64,000 nucleotides of DNA, from NCBI GenBank assembly GCA_002786025.1, contig NHNW01000009.1:936376-1000375 (forward strand), in the 5' to 3' direction. The position numbers and the translations under genes are program-made. Positions 1 through 11,054 of this stretch are shown here, in pieces; position 1 is the stretch's first letter, and each line of letters opens with the position of its first letter. The notes beneath the pieces were generated by a model. It ran no database searches and was not told the origin of the DNA. It worked only from the letters and a program-made list of their open reading frames with translations. Source of the DNA: Zasmidium citrigriseum (taxonomy: Eukaryota > Ascomycota > Dothideomycetes > Mycosphaerellales > Mycosphaerellaceae).

Positions 1-48
1 CGCTGAAAGGGCATTCGGAACAAACTACCGAGACCTCCGATATTAACT

Positions 49-1378
49 TCATGCTTTTACGCTGCAGGAGTATTAGCATAGAACAGGCGTAGCGGGTGCA
101 ATGAGTTGCTTACCTCCATGGGTGCTCTTCGTCACCGTACTGAATACCATCGAGCCAGTCCTTCATCTGCAAGGCAATGGGCCCGACTTCCTTGTCATCT
201 GGCAGTCCGCAGTTGACAAGTTTGCCCTGGTAAGAGATGGCTCTCACGGGCGAGACGGTGGCAGCAGTGCCCGAACCGAAGACCTCAAGCATGCGGCCTT
301 CGTTGGCAGCTTCCACGAGCTCACGCATCGGGAACCTTCTCTCGGAGATCTTCCAGCCTTGCGGTCCGAGTCTTTCTCTCGCCAAGGTAAGTACGGAATC
401 TCTCACCACGCCTTCGAGAATGGTGCCGTCCAGAGGGGCAGTCATGAGCTCCTTCTGGCCCTCCTTGTTCACAATGGCTGCGAACAAGTTCATAGTCCCC
501 ACCTCAGTGACGAAGTCTTCCTCCTTGCCTGTCTCAGGATCGATGTCCTTGAACAGCCAGAGATTTTGATGGAAGCCTCGTTGAGCAGCCTGCATCTGCG
601 GCACAATGCAAGGTGCATAGTTGGCACCCAGCTTGCTGGCACCAACACCACCAGGCCATGCACGAACAGCGTAGTCGGTGGCTTCAAGTGATACAGCCTT
701 GAAGCCAGTCGGATAGTAAGGGCCCACAGGCGAGGCAATGACGTAGAGCATAGCACTGCCTGGTGGTCCAACACCCAATGTTCGTTGCGTGCCGATGATG
801 TTGGGTCTGATGTACAAGCTGTATCCTCGCTGCGATGGAATAAACCTCTCTTCCAGCTTGATGAACTTCTTCAACAGCTCAATGACGGCCTCTCCGTCGA
901 ATGTAGGTAGCGCTATCCGTGCCGCACTCTTGTTCATACGGGCCATGTTCTTATCCGGACGAAAGAGCCGTACATCTCCATTTCTGTCTTTGTACGCTTT
1001 CATACCCTCAAATGCTTCGAATGCGTAGTGAAGAACGCAGGTCGCGGGATCGAGTGAGAGGTTCTGATAGGGTGTTATCCGCGGAGGAAGCCAGCCGTCA
1101 TTCGCTGTCCATTCCAAGGACATCATGTGGTCGGTGAACGAACGGCCGAAGATGAGCTCTTCGCTGGGAGTGATCGGTTTCGGTGAGGTCGTTTTGGTGA
1201 TTGTGAGCGCCGAAGCGTCGACGGCGCGAAGTCGTGGATCTGCCGCATCTGGAGCCTGGAGACTGTACTGCCGCCGTTGGCATGGTGGTGCTGCCCATCG
1301 TGAAGAAGCAAATTGTAAGCCGCTGCCACCAGCTCTCCTCGCGCTCCGGGGGAGCAGTGTTCGTAGTGAAGACGCCAT
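49..1378 (-). CDS. Branched-chain amino acid aminotransferase, mitochondrial
   Basis: A class IV PLP-dependent aminotransferase that interconverts Leu/Ile/Val and their 2-oxo acids with 2-oxoglutarate. The N-terminus (MASSLRTLLPRSARR) is Arg/Ser-rich like a mitochondrial presequence. The fold-type IV body includes EAFEGMKAY near residue 120, and the PLP lysine is expected at K249 in GASKLGANYAP. The main exon is 114-1378. Reading straight on gives a stop two codons after HPW, but AG|GTAAGC there is a perfect donor, and a branch point (GCTAATAC) plus CTGCAG follow. The 52-nt intron (62-113) joins a 13-nt coding end (49-61), giving the C-terminus HPWSVKA and 425 residues. This matches the family's usual W-S-ending tail (recall). 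The function is very likely; the tail is inferred from splice signals. Confidence 0.93.
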
Positions 1379-1813
1379 CGCCAGATCAAAGCAGAATCAA
1401 GTCGTCCAGCTCCTCCACCGCCCGATGGCCGTCTTTATAGCTCTTTCGCAGGTTCCAATGGCTCAGCGTGTTGAAGATCTGAGTCAACATCAAAATCCAA
1501 GTAATAGAAGGGCGCGGCATCCCTCCGGCATCGCAGGCCGAACGGCCAGGCAAGGGCTCGGCACGCGAGCACACGACACCTGAACAACATCATCTCCCTT
1601 TCGCCACTTTCCATCAAGTTAAATGAAAGATCCATTGAATCACTGAGATATCATGAGATGCGAGAAGGACTTGATATATCACATTGCTCAATTCATCTGC
1701 CGAAAGAAGGTAAACAGACTACTAGTACACGCGCATCGACATGTGCCCCGTATTCAACAGCAATGGTGGCCGGCACCCTCATGTACATCTTCCCGCATCA
1801 CTGGAAACACGAT
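1379..1813. other. Intergenic, 435 bp
   Basis: This lies between the aminotransferase start and the cutinase stop. It holds the promoter of the first and the 3' end of the second. I see no convincing coding region or RNA gene. Confidence 0.6.
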
Positions 1814-3585
1814 CTATAGACCGACGGCACCGACGATGAACTTGGCCGCAGCATCGGCGTCTGAGGTGTAGCTCAAGTGAGATCCCGAGCCAGTAGTGCC
1901 ACCAGCGCTGCACAGAAAATCTCCAGAGCCACAGAACTCCTTACACTTGGCCGCGTCGACGCCTTCGAATTCTTGACCATTGAGAGGATCGCCGAAGGCA
2001 ACAACCGCAGCGATCTTGCTTCCATCGAGGCCTTGAGATGACAGAGCATTGTGGACGACCATCGCGCCCTGCGAGTATCCCGACAGAACGACCTTGGAGT
2101 CTGGGCACGAGCTTAACACTTGCTGTGCCTGGGAAGCCATGGCCTGGAAAGCATGTTAGTCTATCCTCCCATCATCTCACATGCCGATGGAGACTTACTG
2201 GACCCCCTGAGGCGCCCATGTTGGCATTGCCTCCAGCCGATGCAGGGTAGTCAACGCCCTGAGACTATGAACGACCGTCAGCACGATGTTTTGTTCGACT
2301 CTCCCATGAAAAAACGTACGCTGACTTTGTCTGCGCCTAGAGCACTTTCCAAAGCACTCGCGAGAGGTGGGCCAATCACTGTACCCATGGTTCCCATCTC
2401 ACCAGTTCCTCTTGCGAAGATAAGTGTCAATGCTGTTGCAGTGGTGTCAGCAGTAAGTCAGCGTCAACACAGGCAAGTTTCCGTACCTTTGCAGCCACCT
2501 CCAGACGAAGAGCCAGAGTCTGCACATGTGTCAGTATGTATCAACACAAGCGTATCCATTGACAATACCTGAGCTGCCAGAAGAGCCAGTGCTACCAGTC
2601 AGGCCACCGAGAGATCCTATCACGCATGAGCTGTGTGTCCACAATTCCTACGGCAACTCAAGCCCGACTCACCCATCCCAGAAGAACCAGAAGAACCAGA
2701 CGAACCCGTCAATCCACCAAGCCCGGACAGACCACTGGCAGAGCTTCCAAAGCCACCAAAGCTGCCCAGGTCCTGACGCTCCTTCAACGTGGCGGACGGC
2801 GAGAGGCCGCTGCCAGAGCTGAGTCCGCCGAGTGAGCTCAGATCGCCGCTGGAGCCAGAGCCCAGACCAGACGAACCAGATCCCAGGCTGGGAATGCTAC
2901 CAGAGCCGGATCCAAGACTTGGAATACTGCCAGAGGAACCGCCGAGGCTGGGAATGCTACCAGATCCAGAACCACCGAGACTCGGAATGCTGCCAGAGCC
3001 TGAGCCACCGAGACTGGGAATGCTACCAGATCCGGATCCTCCAAGGCTGGGGATGCTACCGGATCCTGATCCACCAAGACTGGGAATACTGCCTGAACCT
3101 GAGCCGCCACTGCTCGGGAGTCCAGTAGTCAGTCCGCCGATTCCACTTAGACCCTGACGCTTCTTGAGAGTAGTCGAAGGCATCGTCAAGCCAGAGCCGG
3201 AGCCACCCAGGCCAGAAAGATCACCACCCGAGGAACCGAGACCTCCAAGGCCCTCAAGTCCACCGGATGAGCCTCCGAGTCCACCGCTCGAACCGCCTAG
3301 CCCAGGAAGTCCTCCAGATGAACCCCCAAGGCCTCCCGTCGAGCCTCCCCCAATTCCACCGAGGCCGCCGGAAGATCCTCCAAGTCCTCCCAGTCCACCT
3401 GAAGATCCTCCTCCAAGTCCGCCAGTGGGCATAGCAACTCCGCTTAGGGAAGGCAACGAGATGCCAGAAATGGATGGCAAGGCGCCGCCGCTGCCGCCGA
3501 GCTGGCGCTTCTCTTCATTTTCGATGGGTGCTGCGAGCGCTGAGGCCGCGAGCGAAAGCAAGATGTTCTGTGTGGTGACCTTCAT
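1814..3585 (-). CDS. Cutinase with long N-terminal Gly/Ser repeat region
   Basis: A secreted serine esterase of the cutinase family, which hydrolyses cutin or related polyesters. Six exons read on the minus strand: 3585-2673, 2616-2569, 2519-2487, 2432-2320, 2264-2199 and 2143-1814. All introns are 49-56 nt with clean GT/AG ends and matching phases, giving 500 residues. Residues 1-19 are a signal peptide. Residues 30-325 are Gly/Ser-rich, including a tandem 10-11 residue unit of the form GSGSGSIPSLG. The catalytic domain begins at the CKALTLIFARGT stretch. The nucleophile is S415 in GYSQG, with Asp near 466 in GDFLC and His near 480 in GSHLSYT, so the triad is intact. Ordinary cutinases are 200-230 residues, so the N-terminal extension is unusual. 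Confidence 0.92.
2880..3110 (-). repeat. Coding minisatellite in the cutinase gene
   Basis: About seven tandem copies of a unit of roughly 30-33 bp encode Ser/Gly-rich segments ending in SIPSLG. Copies differ by a few bases and by one short deletion. The array stays in frame, so copy number can change without breaking the protein. Confidence 0.85.
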
Positions 3586-5526
3586 GGTTGCTGCTGACAG
3601 GTAGGCAAGTAAACAAAGTGACAGGACGGCCGATCAACGGCTCGAGAACTGAGAGACTGTGTAAAAAGAAAGAACGAGAGACGATGCAGATGCTCAGACT
3701 CAAGATTGACCGAAGACGACAGTGGTGCTTTATATCACTTCGACTACCACCACAATCATCATTGATGACCGAGGCATCTTCTCCGGGTGTTTGATACCTA
3801 CCTCACAGACCATCTCTCCATTCTCAACTCCAGCTCATTGTTTCAGCCTAACGTCTGACCCATAGGACTGAAGAATGATGGTTGGCAGCAACCACTTCGG
3901 CTTCCGGCATGCATACTCTGAAGGGTGGCGGGAGAGGACATCTCGAACGATGCGATTTCCTGATACAGATTGGATGGACCGCCACGAGGCTGTTGCAAGT
4001 CTTCGTTTAACATCGATGAGATCGTCCGTTCCACGGAGAGCGAGTCGAGATCGATGCGTCAGGACTCACGATAGATTGAAGCGACGAGCGTGGATGTTCC
4101 TCTTTTAGCAATATCACACGCGCCACCTCTTCGAAAGCGGCATCAACCTCAAAAATAGTGAGGCATCCTCATCACAGCCCTTGATCTTTCCGTTGACATG
4201 CATGACCTCTAGTGCCGGGGGAATTGATGGGCGTCGGGGAACCGCAGTGCACATCATTTCAATCTTCAGCAGATTGATGAGCGACGGGGTGTCGTCCTGG
4301 TTCGTGGTGTGAGCACGGACGCGAATGGTGATCTGTCTGAAACACAACCTCGGGAGCGAATTCTGATGGGAATATTTGATACGATGGTCGGTTCGAAAGG
4401 CCTCTGAGTAATGATTGATGAGTGATGGTCTATACGAATGACATTTGATGAGACGTATGTGAAACGGTACTGTCGGTCGGGGATGGTTGGTGGCTTTTGC
4501 GATTCGGAGCTCGAGTTGGAAAGGGAAGATGTAGGAAATTCCCATCGACGGCATTATGACGATCTCCTCGAACTTCTAGACGAGCTTTGCCTTGGATGGG
4601 ATGTTTCGTAGGTTCACGGTTGTTGTCAACGAGAAGCTCGTCGCCGCAGCAAGCTCTTGAATTCATTCACTCACCAAAAAGCTTAATTAAAGTTTCCACA
4701 CGCATCTGACTGGAACATACCCAACAGCTCAACATTGCTTCTCCCATGCAAAAGATACATTCAAAGGATCGATACTCATCGTCGCAGTTTCCTGTGTACC
4801 GTGAAGTTGAGACCGGCTCCTCGTCGGCACGGCGGAGACAGACCCACTCAGCGGCAAAAAGAAAAGCAAAACATTCAGCACCCGGTATTCCCGTATGGTC
4901 ACCCACTACAGTACTAATCAGGCGATTGCGTGCTTATATATGGCAGAGCGGACGGGATGCCTAGTTCTCACGCATCTGTGGCCGAATGTGTTGGGGAAGG
5001 GCTTTTGTTGTCTATGTAGGCGTGACAATGTCCTGCAAACTTTGGGACGGGAATCCAGAGACTGATCATGACTGATATGCTGCTGCGACATTCATGAGTT
5101 GTAACACAGACATTGCTTTTGTATTTCTCGTCCGGCACCCACAGCGAGCAAGCAAGTATAAAAAGACAAACGCACATGGCTAGCAAAGCTCGCCGTCGAA
5201 CACTTTCTGTATGCAGCAAAAGCCAGGAAGCTACATTTTGTTCCTTCTAGTCATCAATCATGGCGTCGAGGTTGCACTTGGTATTGTTGAGAATGCCACA
5301 CGTTTTCAATTCCAGTCTAAGTCTACTCGAATTCTATGCAACATCTAAGCTGATCAACCTGTAGAGGCTGCCTTCCAGGTCTTCCAGTCCTGGTTCTTGA
5401 CATTGCATCATTCGACCTGCGCTGCTCCTGAGTGTGTGCAACTCAATCAGTCGAATCTTTCCACTCCATCTCAAGCCTTTCCAAACGTCAGCTGTAGATC
5501 CAAGGGCATCACATCGACGGAGGGAC
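3586..5526. other. Intergenic, 1.9 kb
   Basis: This begins with the cutinase promoter (minus strand). Short open frames exist, for example 4114-4554 minus, but none has a signal peptide, domain or convincing codon pattern. I see no clear gene, RNA or repeat. Confidence 0.5.
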
Positions 5527-5988
5527 TTATACCGCACGGCAGTAGTACTCCTTATCGCAGTACTTCGTACGCTGATGGTAAAGCGTATGCCCATCATCTT
5601 TGAAGCACTGAAACTTCTTGTTGAACTTGTGATTCACGAGCTGGTCGCCATCGCCGGCATACTGGCCCTTGGACAAGCTTTCTGCGTTAGCACTGATGTG
5701 GCTGTTGAAGCTAACGACGCCTGGGAACTGGAACTTGAGCGTGTAGCCTTCAACAACCGGCAAACCATCGATCTGATTGGACTCAGCGTCCGGGAGTTGC
5801 CCATTTTGGCTGTTGGCGTAGTTGGCGTAGTACTGGGCTGACTCGCCGCCGGCGTCCGGATAGCCGAGAGAGCAGTGCGAGATGTAGATAATTTCATCGG
5901 AGGAGAAGCGGGCATTCAGGGTCGAGGTTGCCGGGGCGGCTAGCGCGAGGCTGGTAATGGAAAGGAGGATTGCGAGTGAGGAGTGCAT
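5527..5988 (-). CDS. Small secreted protein, four cysteines
   Basis: An unrecognised 153-residue protein. Residues 1-17 (MHSSLAILLSITSLALA) form a clear signal peptide with an APA cleavage region. The mature chain has four cysteines (SHCSLG, FQCFKDD and the C-terminal YCDKEYYC), enough for two disulfides. It is rich in Asn, Tyr and Ser and ends three residues after the last cysteine. No intron is needed. Length, secretion and cysteine content fit the loose class of fungal apoplastic effector-like proteins, but this is inference and no family is recognised. A stop-rich 3' region follows, and an unrelated gene-poor stretch lies upstream. Confidence 0.7.
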   Translation of the reverse strand: MHSSLAILLSITSLALAAPATSTLNARFSSDEIIYISHCSLGYPDAGGESAQYYANYANSQNGQLPDAESNQIDGLPVVEGYTLKFQFPGVVSFNSHISANAESLSKGQYAGDGDQLVNHKFNKKFQCFKDDGHTLYHQRTKYCDKEYYCRAV

Positions 5989-7022
5989 GGTGAAAGTATT
6001 TCTCTAAAGTTTCGGTAGAATAAGTGCTGAGGTCGATGTTGGTTCTTGCGAAGATGGAATGGAGTTGCCGTCGATGTTCCAAGCAGTGGGTAGCCCAGGC
6101 AGGTATTTGTACTTGTTCTGTCGCGCTGAAGCCAGCTCCGACATATCTTTCATCACCCAGCGGCAATAGAGTTAAGTCTCGGCCGTTGACTCTCAGTCTC
6201 ATTTGGCACTCTTCTCCGATGCGAGGATTCCAACAGTACAGACTTTGTATGTCCTGCATCCTCGAGAGCCGGAGCCTTCTTCCATTCCAGGGAGAGATTG
6301 AGTCCTCCATACTGTCATGTGAGCTGGACCAGTAGGGTCGTTACAAAGAGGGGATAAACTTCGTCTTTTCCGGCTTCGAGTCCATGTACGTCGTCTTGAT
6401 TCTTGCCCTACCTCCTTAGCTCTTACCGCTAATGATGATCGGGACGAACGACAGTCGAGGAAGGGGCCATCAGGTCGAAGATCTCAAAACATTCTCATCG
6501 TATCCAATGCATGTAGACTGACTCCCCGGGCCGCAATGCCGAGATATACTCAGTTCGTGCCGCCAAGTGAAGTCCTTGCGCCAAAATCTTATGTACATCG
6601 GAAAACGTTCAGGATTTCCTCAACGGGCATCGAACCCTTATGTTCCACGCAGGGTCTCACGAAGAAGAGCTGAAAAGATGTTGGGGATCTCATTGAAATA
6701 CGAGCTGACCTTTTCACTCAATAGAGACCATCCTGTCTTTACGCAAACTTGTGTTGGAAAAGAGAAAGTCTTGTTCTGAGCAAAAAGGGGGCTGAGGCTA
6801 ATTTGTGTTAGAACTGAGAGCGATTTGCGGCTTGCGATAGGGAACTTGATGGTGGATTAGTGGACCTTGGAAGAAAAGGAAGCGAATGGTGCTGCGTGCT
6901 TCGAAGACTGTGTATTCAGTCCAAGTAGTCAATCGCTTGTGTGAGATTCAATTGATCTGCAGGGGTGATCTCTTCCGTCTGATGGATACCACGAAATCAC
7001 CGCCTCGGTATGCAGCTCGGCA
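5989..7022. other. Intergenic, 1.0 kb
   Basis: This contains the promoter of the small secreted protein. An overlapping minus-strand frame at 5894-6310 has no recognisable feature. I see nothing else that can be supported. Confidence 0.5.
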
Positions 7023-7818
7023 TCATCCAATCCACTGCGTGTAGCATGGCTCGCCCTTCTTCACGTGTTCATGATAGGTGCAGTCGACAGCACGGTAAGG
7101 ACCGACAGCGTCTCGAGACTTCCCGCCGACCTCGAACATCCGACTCGAAAGATCGAACAGAAAGCGGCTGTACTTCGTGTGTTGCTTCACCATATCCTTC
7201 AGCTCCGAGCCATTCCACTCCCACACAGCAATGTCCACTGCAAGCCGGCTGAGCGAGTTTGGGGTCAAGGTCAGCTTGTATGAATACTCATGCCAGTTCT
7301 TCGGGCGGGTGTTTCTCGTCTTCAGCTTGCAGAGAAGAACATCCATCACCGCGTCCTGGAAAGATGTGCACATGAGCTTCTCGCCCAGTGCCCAGTGGCA
7401 GTGCAGGCGCACGGCTTCTTCGTCTTCGAGGCACGGGCGCTCGTGTCTGCCGTCACGATCGATGTCGCGAATGTTGCCGTGGTAGATGAAATGGAGAAAG
7501 ACCTCGAAGGAGTCTGGCAGGTCTTCAGGGAGCGTGATGATCCGCTCTCTCGATTCCTTCCAGTCGTTGCGCAGGGCTGCCGCGAAGAACTCGGAATGTT
7601 TGGACAAGATCTTCTCATGGGCGTAGAAAGTCCGAGGCCCGCCTTCCAAGTCGCCGCCAACGAGGATGATGAGCGGAGATGACGTGAAACTGCGTGCGGT
7701 TAGCTCGAGCCTCGAGCAAGGCACAGCAAAGGATAACGCCGTACCTGGAGGTATTGGCTAGCTTTGAGGGCATCATCTTGAGAAGGCGCACGTCGTCGTG
7801 TTCTTCGTCGGTAGCCAT
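7023..7818 (-). CDS. BTB/POZ domain protein
   Basis: A 246-residue protein in two exons (7818-7745 and 7689-7023) separated by a 55-nt intron (GTACGG...CACGCAG). The start MATDEEHDDV was chosen because it is the first ATG that reads into the splice. After a short leader, residues of about 30-140 form a BTB fold: LIILVGG, FYAHEKILSKHSEFF, a DWKESRE turn, and PEDLPDSFEVFLHFIYHG. This is the dimerisation and partner-binding module often found in Cullin-3 adaptors. No kelch, zinc-finger or ankyrin partner domain follows, as in the many BTB-only proteins of filamentous fungi. The target is unknown. Confidence 0.85.
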
Positions 7819-7990
7819 GTTGATGGTGGATTTGCGAGCGGGGTTGTGCTTGTTGAGGCGCAGAGTCGAGTTGAAGATGGAGGGGTTATGTACAGCCGTT
7901 TGCATTACGCCACGTGGCTTACTCGTCACATGCACGCACCTCGCGAGTGAATCATTTGAAACAGCAGAACTTTTCTTCCCACATGAATAT

Positions 7991-8715
7991 CTACTTCTTG
8001 TCCCCGAACTTCAGATGGCATAACTGTATGAACTCGTCCATGCCATCCGCAAGCTCCGCGTCATCACTCCCTCTCATCTTGTGAATGATGTCTTGTGCTT
8101 GCTTGTTGCCTTTCTCCTGAGTCCAGGGTCCATGCAGTCCGTTGTCTGGTCTCGACTCTAGCACATGTCGGCCGCCTGGGATAAGCTATCAGCAGCATTC
8201 ACCAAAGTATCGTTCGAGTACAAGACATACGTCGGCCGCGACCTCTACCACGGCCCCTACCACGATCGCGAAAGCTTCCACGAGTGGCTTCGCCTTGATT
8301 CTCGTTGCTGTTCGAAAACCAGTTTTGACGACTCCAGGATTGCGCTTCGTCGGGTCCCGGTTCAAGCGTCAGGCCAAAGGCAAGTTGCAATTGATGCTTC
8401 AGATGAGGATATCTCGTGAGTAGTCGCTGAAAGTCCTTGTCATGCTCGAAACCGGAAAAGTCTATCTTCTTGGGTTGTTGTCGCTTTTGCCGATCCGGTG
8501 CCGGTTCCTGTGGTCGCTCAGAGTTCTGAGTCCCATTGGCAGTATTGGCATCCGTGTGAGTAGATTTGTGTAATTTATAGCATGTCGAGGAACAACTGTT
8601 CAGGTGTAAGATTTTATCCGTCGGAACCTTCCTGGAGGACTTACTATCTCAGTTCGCAAACTGGACATTTATATTTTGGGGGTTGGGCGTGGCAGACGCC
8701 ACACTCTTGGTCCAT
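7991..8715 (-). CDS. zf-HIT zinc finger protein
   Basis: A 206-residue protein assembled from three exons: 8715-8645, 8595-8231 and 8175-7991. The introns are 49 and 55 nt (GTAAGT...AACAG and GTATGT...CCCAG), and the phases agree. Exon 1 plus the start of exon 2 give a HIT-type zinc finger, CGVCHAQPPKYKCPVC followed by a second Cys/His cluster (YCSSTCYKLH). Next come a conserved LLTRYPHLKHQL segment, an RGRGRGRGR basic tract and a C-terminal GPWTQEKGNKQAQ motif typical of fungal HIT-finger proteins (recall). HIT fingers occur in chromatin-remodelling and snoRNP-assembly factors. An opposite-strand open frame at 8165-8419 is a shadow. It is divergent with COX11. Confidence 0.85.
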
Positions 8716-8944
8716 TGCTGCGGACTCATAGTTGGCTGAAAAGGCTCGACTCTAGAGGCTTGAGTTAGTTGTATAGCTGTATCGCGTGACTGCTCAGAAG
8801 TTGTCGCGTGGCAGAAAGTGTTGAGCACGAGAAGCAGCAGAAGCCATGTGAAGTAGGCGCGGCCGTTGCCAAGGCGGAACCAGCTCCGTCCGACCTTCGA
8901 GATCCGTGCACTCTCGTCTCGTGCTGGCTCGTGATGATGCTTGG
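8716..8944. promoter_or_regulatory. Divergent promoter, zf-HIT / COX11
   Basis: Only 229 bp separate the two start codons, so both genes must share this interval for their core promoters. I could not assign specific factor sites. Confidence 0.6.
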
Positions 8945-9900
8945 ATGTCTTCACTTTCATCAACTTACTTTTCGACCATGTCGCCGCCGAGATACCGGAG
9001 CTTGCTGGAACTTGCCACGAAGAGGCAGCAATGGATGTGTTCAGGGTGCTCTCGAAGCAAGCAATTGCGACCATGGAATCTTCACTTAAGACGAGGCATT
9101 CAGACCGCTCAGAAGTCCAGACAAGGAGCCGTCCCCAGCATGGAGCAGATGAGGAAGCCATTTGAGAATAAGAACAAGAACACACTGTATGTTGTGATCA
9201 CTCATCGATGGCAACCGGCAAAGCCTCGTGCCATCAATTCCAGCATTGATTAACACAACACAGCTACTACGCTCTCTCAATCATTCTCGGAACGGTCGCC
9301 CTGAGTTACGGAAGTGTTCCCTTATACAAGACGATCTGCCAACAGACAGGCTGGGGAGGTCAACCCATCAAGTCCGCCGCACATTCAGGACCAGAGGGGG
9401 AAGACGCAGTAGCCGAGAAACTGACGCCCGTCACATCATCGAGACGTTTACGAATCACCTTCGCCGGCTCGACATCAGACATCCTACCCTGGAAGTTCAC
9501 ACCACAGCAAAGAGAGGTGAGGGTATTGCCAGGAGAGACAGCGCTAGCATTCTACACTGCCACAAATCAAAGTAAAGACGAGGACATCATTGGGGTTGCA
9601 ACATACAGCGTGACACCGGCACAAGTGGCGCCATACTTCAGCAAGATTCAGTGCTTTTGCTTCGAAGAGCAGCGGTTGAACAAGGGCGAAACCGTGGATA
9701 TGCCGGTGTTCTTCTACATCGACCCGGACTTCCTCAAGGATCCTGCTATGAAGGGCATTGATACCATCACATTGAACTACACCTTCTTCAGTACGTTCCA
9801 CCTGAGCTCAGGCGATCGATCTACCATGATACTAACTTCATTTGCAGAGGCAAGATACGACAAGGACGGTCACCTCGCACCTATGCCGATGCCATATTGA
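8945..9900 (+). CDS. COX11: Cytochrome c oxidase assembly protein Cox11
   Basis: The CtaG/Cox11 copper chaperone, an inner-mitochondrial-membrane protein that helps build the CuB site of Cox1. Three exons (8945-9186, 9264-9790, 9848-9900) give 273 residues. The N-terminus is basic and probably a presequence. One membrane segment (YYALSIILGTVALSYGSVPLY) is followed by the periplasmic-like domain with ICQQTGWGGQ, FYTATNQS, the copper-binding IQCFCFEEQ pair of cysteines, and VDMPVFFYIDP. Intron 1 interrupts the membrane segment; intron 2 lies 17 codons from the stop. The start is uncertain: ATG 8945 was chosen, and ATG 8981 (MSPPRYR) is also possible. Confidence 0.93.
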
Positions 9901-10347
9901 GATCAGTCATTCCCTGTAGCCTCACAATCACCTCTCAACAATCTCAACAACCCAGTTCATCAGCACCGAGAAATCGCCTGTCTGAATTGAGAAATCCACC
10001 GCCCACTTGCTCACTCACCTGATCTGACTGAGCGGATCTCCGGCCCAGAACGCATCTCTGGTCTTGAACAGGTCAGGCAACTCTATCTTTGCTAGACTAC
10101 TGATTTCCTCATGGAAATTGTACGGCAAAGGACGCGGCTCCGATTGGAACTATGGAAGGCCTTCTTACGGTACCTGCATTACCTATCCTGGGCTACCTGC
10201 AGCTGCTGGCAGCTACCCCTCTCCGGAGTCCGAATCGACCACGAGAAACTCCAGCGCCGACACCGCCTGATCGACAGCTCACCATAGAAGGAGCATTCGT
10301 CTTACTGACTTCATTTCCGCAAACGTCTCTCCAACGTGCAAGTCAAG
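9901..10347. other. Intergenic, 447 bp
   Basis: COX11 terminator region and the promoter of the downstream cupin gene. I see no supported gene or RNA. Confidence 0.6.
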
Positions 10348-10938
10348 ATGTCTGCCAACGACCGCAAGCCAACCAACAACCAGCTTTCCCAAGACCTGCC
10401 AGGCCCGACCGCATACTGGACCGGCCACAATGACAGCAACGGCAAGGCGATCATCCACTCGAAGCACCCCGTCGACTGGGTCACTTTCGACGAGGGCAAG
10501 CTCAGCATGGCTGTAGCTTACACCACATCATTCCCCGCCGACCTCAACAAAGACGCCGACGTTGCGAAGCACGAGGAAAAGATGAAGAGTGGGAAGTTGG
10601 GTCTGGTGTCTGGAGGTGGCACAGTCCTTCGATACGTGGACTTCGCTCCTGGATATGAGTGCATGATGCATCGCACTCAGTCGGTGGACTACGGCATCGT
10701 TTTGGAGGGACAAGTCGAGTCGATACTAGATTCTGGAGAAGTACAGCTTATGGGGAGAGGTGACGTGATGGTACAGCGAGCGACCATGCATGCTTGGAGG
10801 AACCCTAGTAAGACGGAGTGGTGCCGGATGATCTTCTGTCTGCAGGACTGCCAGCCATTGTTTGTGGCAGGCGAGAGGTTTGGAGAGGATCTGGGTAGAG
10901 GCACGGAAGGTTTGCCCTCGTCTGGCAACGATGTGTGA
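10348..10938 (+). CDS. Cupin-domain protein
   Basis: A single-exon protein of 196 residues starting at MSANDRKP; an upstream in-frame GTG is not needed. The C-terminal half is a small beta-barrel cupin. Motif 1 surrounds MMHRTQSVDYGIVLEGQ and motif 2 is GDVMVQRATMHAWRNP, with the His and Asn expected to help hold a metal. Proteins of this build in fungi are annotated only as cupin or RmlC-like and often sit near secondary-metabolism or stress genes. No substrate can be named from the sequence. It converges with the next gene, leaving 116 bp between stops. Confidence 0.8.
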   Translation: MSANDRKPTNNQLSQDLPGPTAYWTGHNDSNGKAIIHSKHPVDWVTFDEGKLSMAVAYTTSFPADLNKDADVAKHEEKMKSGKLGLVSGGGTVLRYVDFAPGYECMMHRTQSVDYGIVLEGQVESILDSGEVQLMGRGDVMVQRATMHAWRNPSKTEWCRMIFCLQDCQPLFVAGERFGEDLGRGTEGLPSSGNDV

Positions 10939-11054
10939 GATGTAGCCGGGAACAAAGCAAGAGAAGGTCGATATATCATAGAGCTACCTCAACGATGACT
11001 GGCTATGAACAGTCTCATTCCCCTCTACCACATATCTCAGTCGTCCATTCCTTT

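Noticed and set aside
6590..6660. tRNA-like T-arm text on the minus strand (GGTTCGATGCCC)
   Set aside because: The T-stem does not pair fully and no D-arm or acceptor stem can be formed around it.
8165..8419. Plus-strand open frame starting MSAAWDKLSAAF
   Set aside because: It overlaps exons 2 and 3 of the zf-HIT gene on the other strand, whose zinc finger, splice signals and phases all agree; the plus frame has no domain.
8649..9185. Minus-strand frame over the 5' part of COX11
   Set aside because: It is antisense to a well-supported COX11 exon and to the zf-HIT first exon, which is in another frame.
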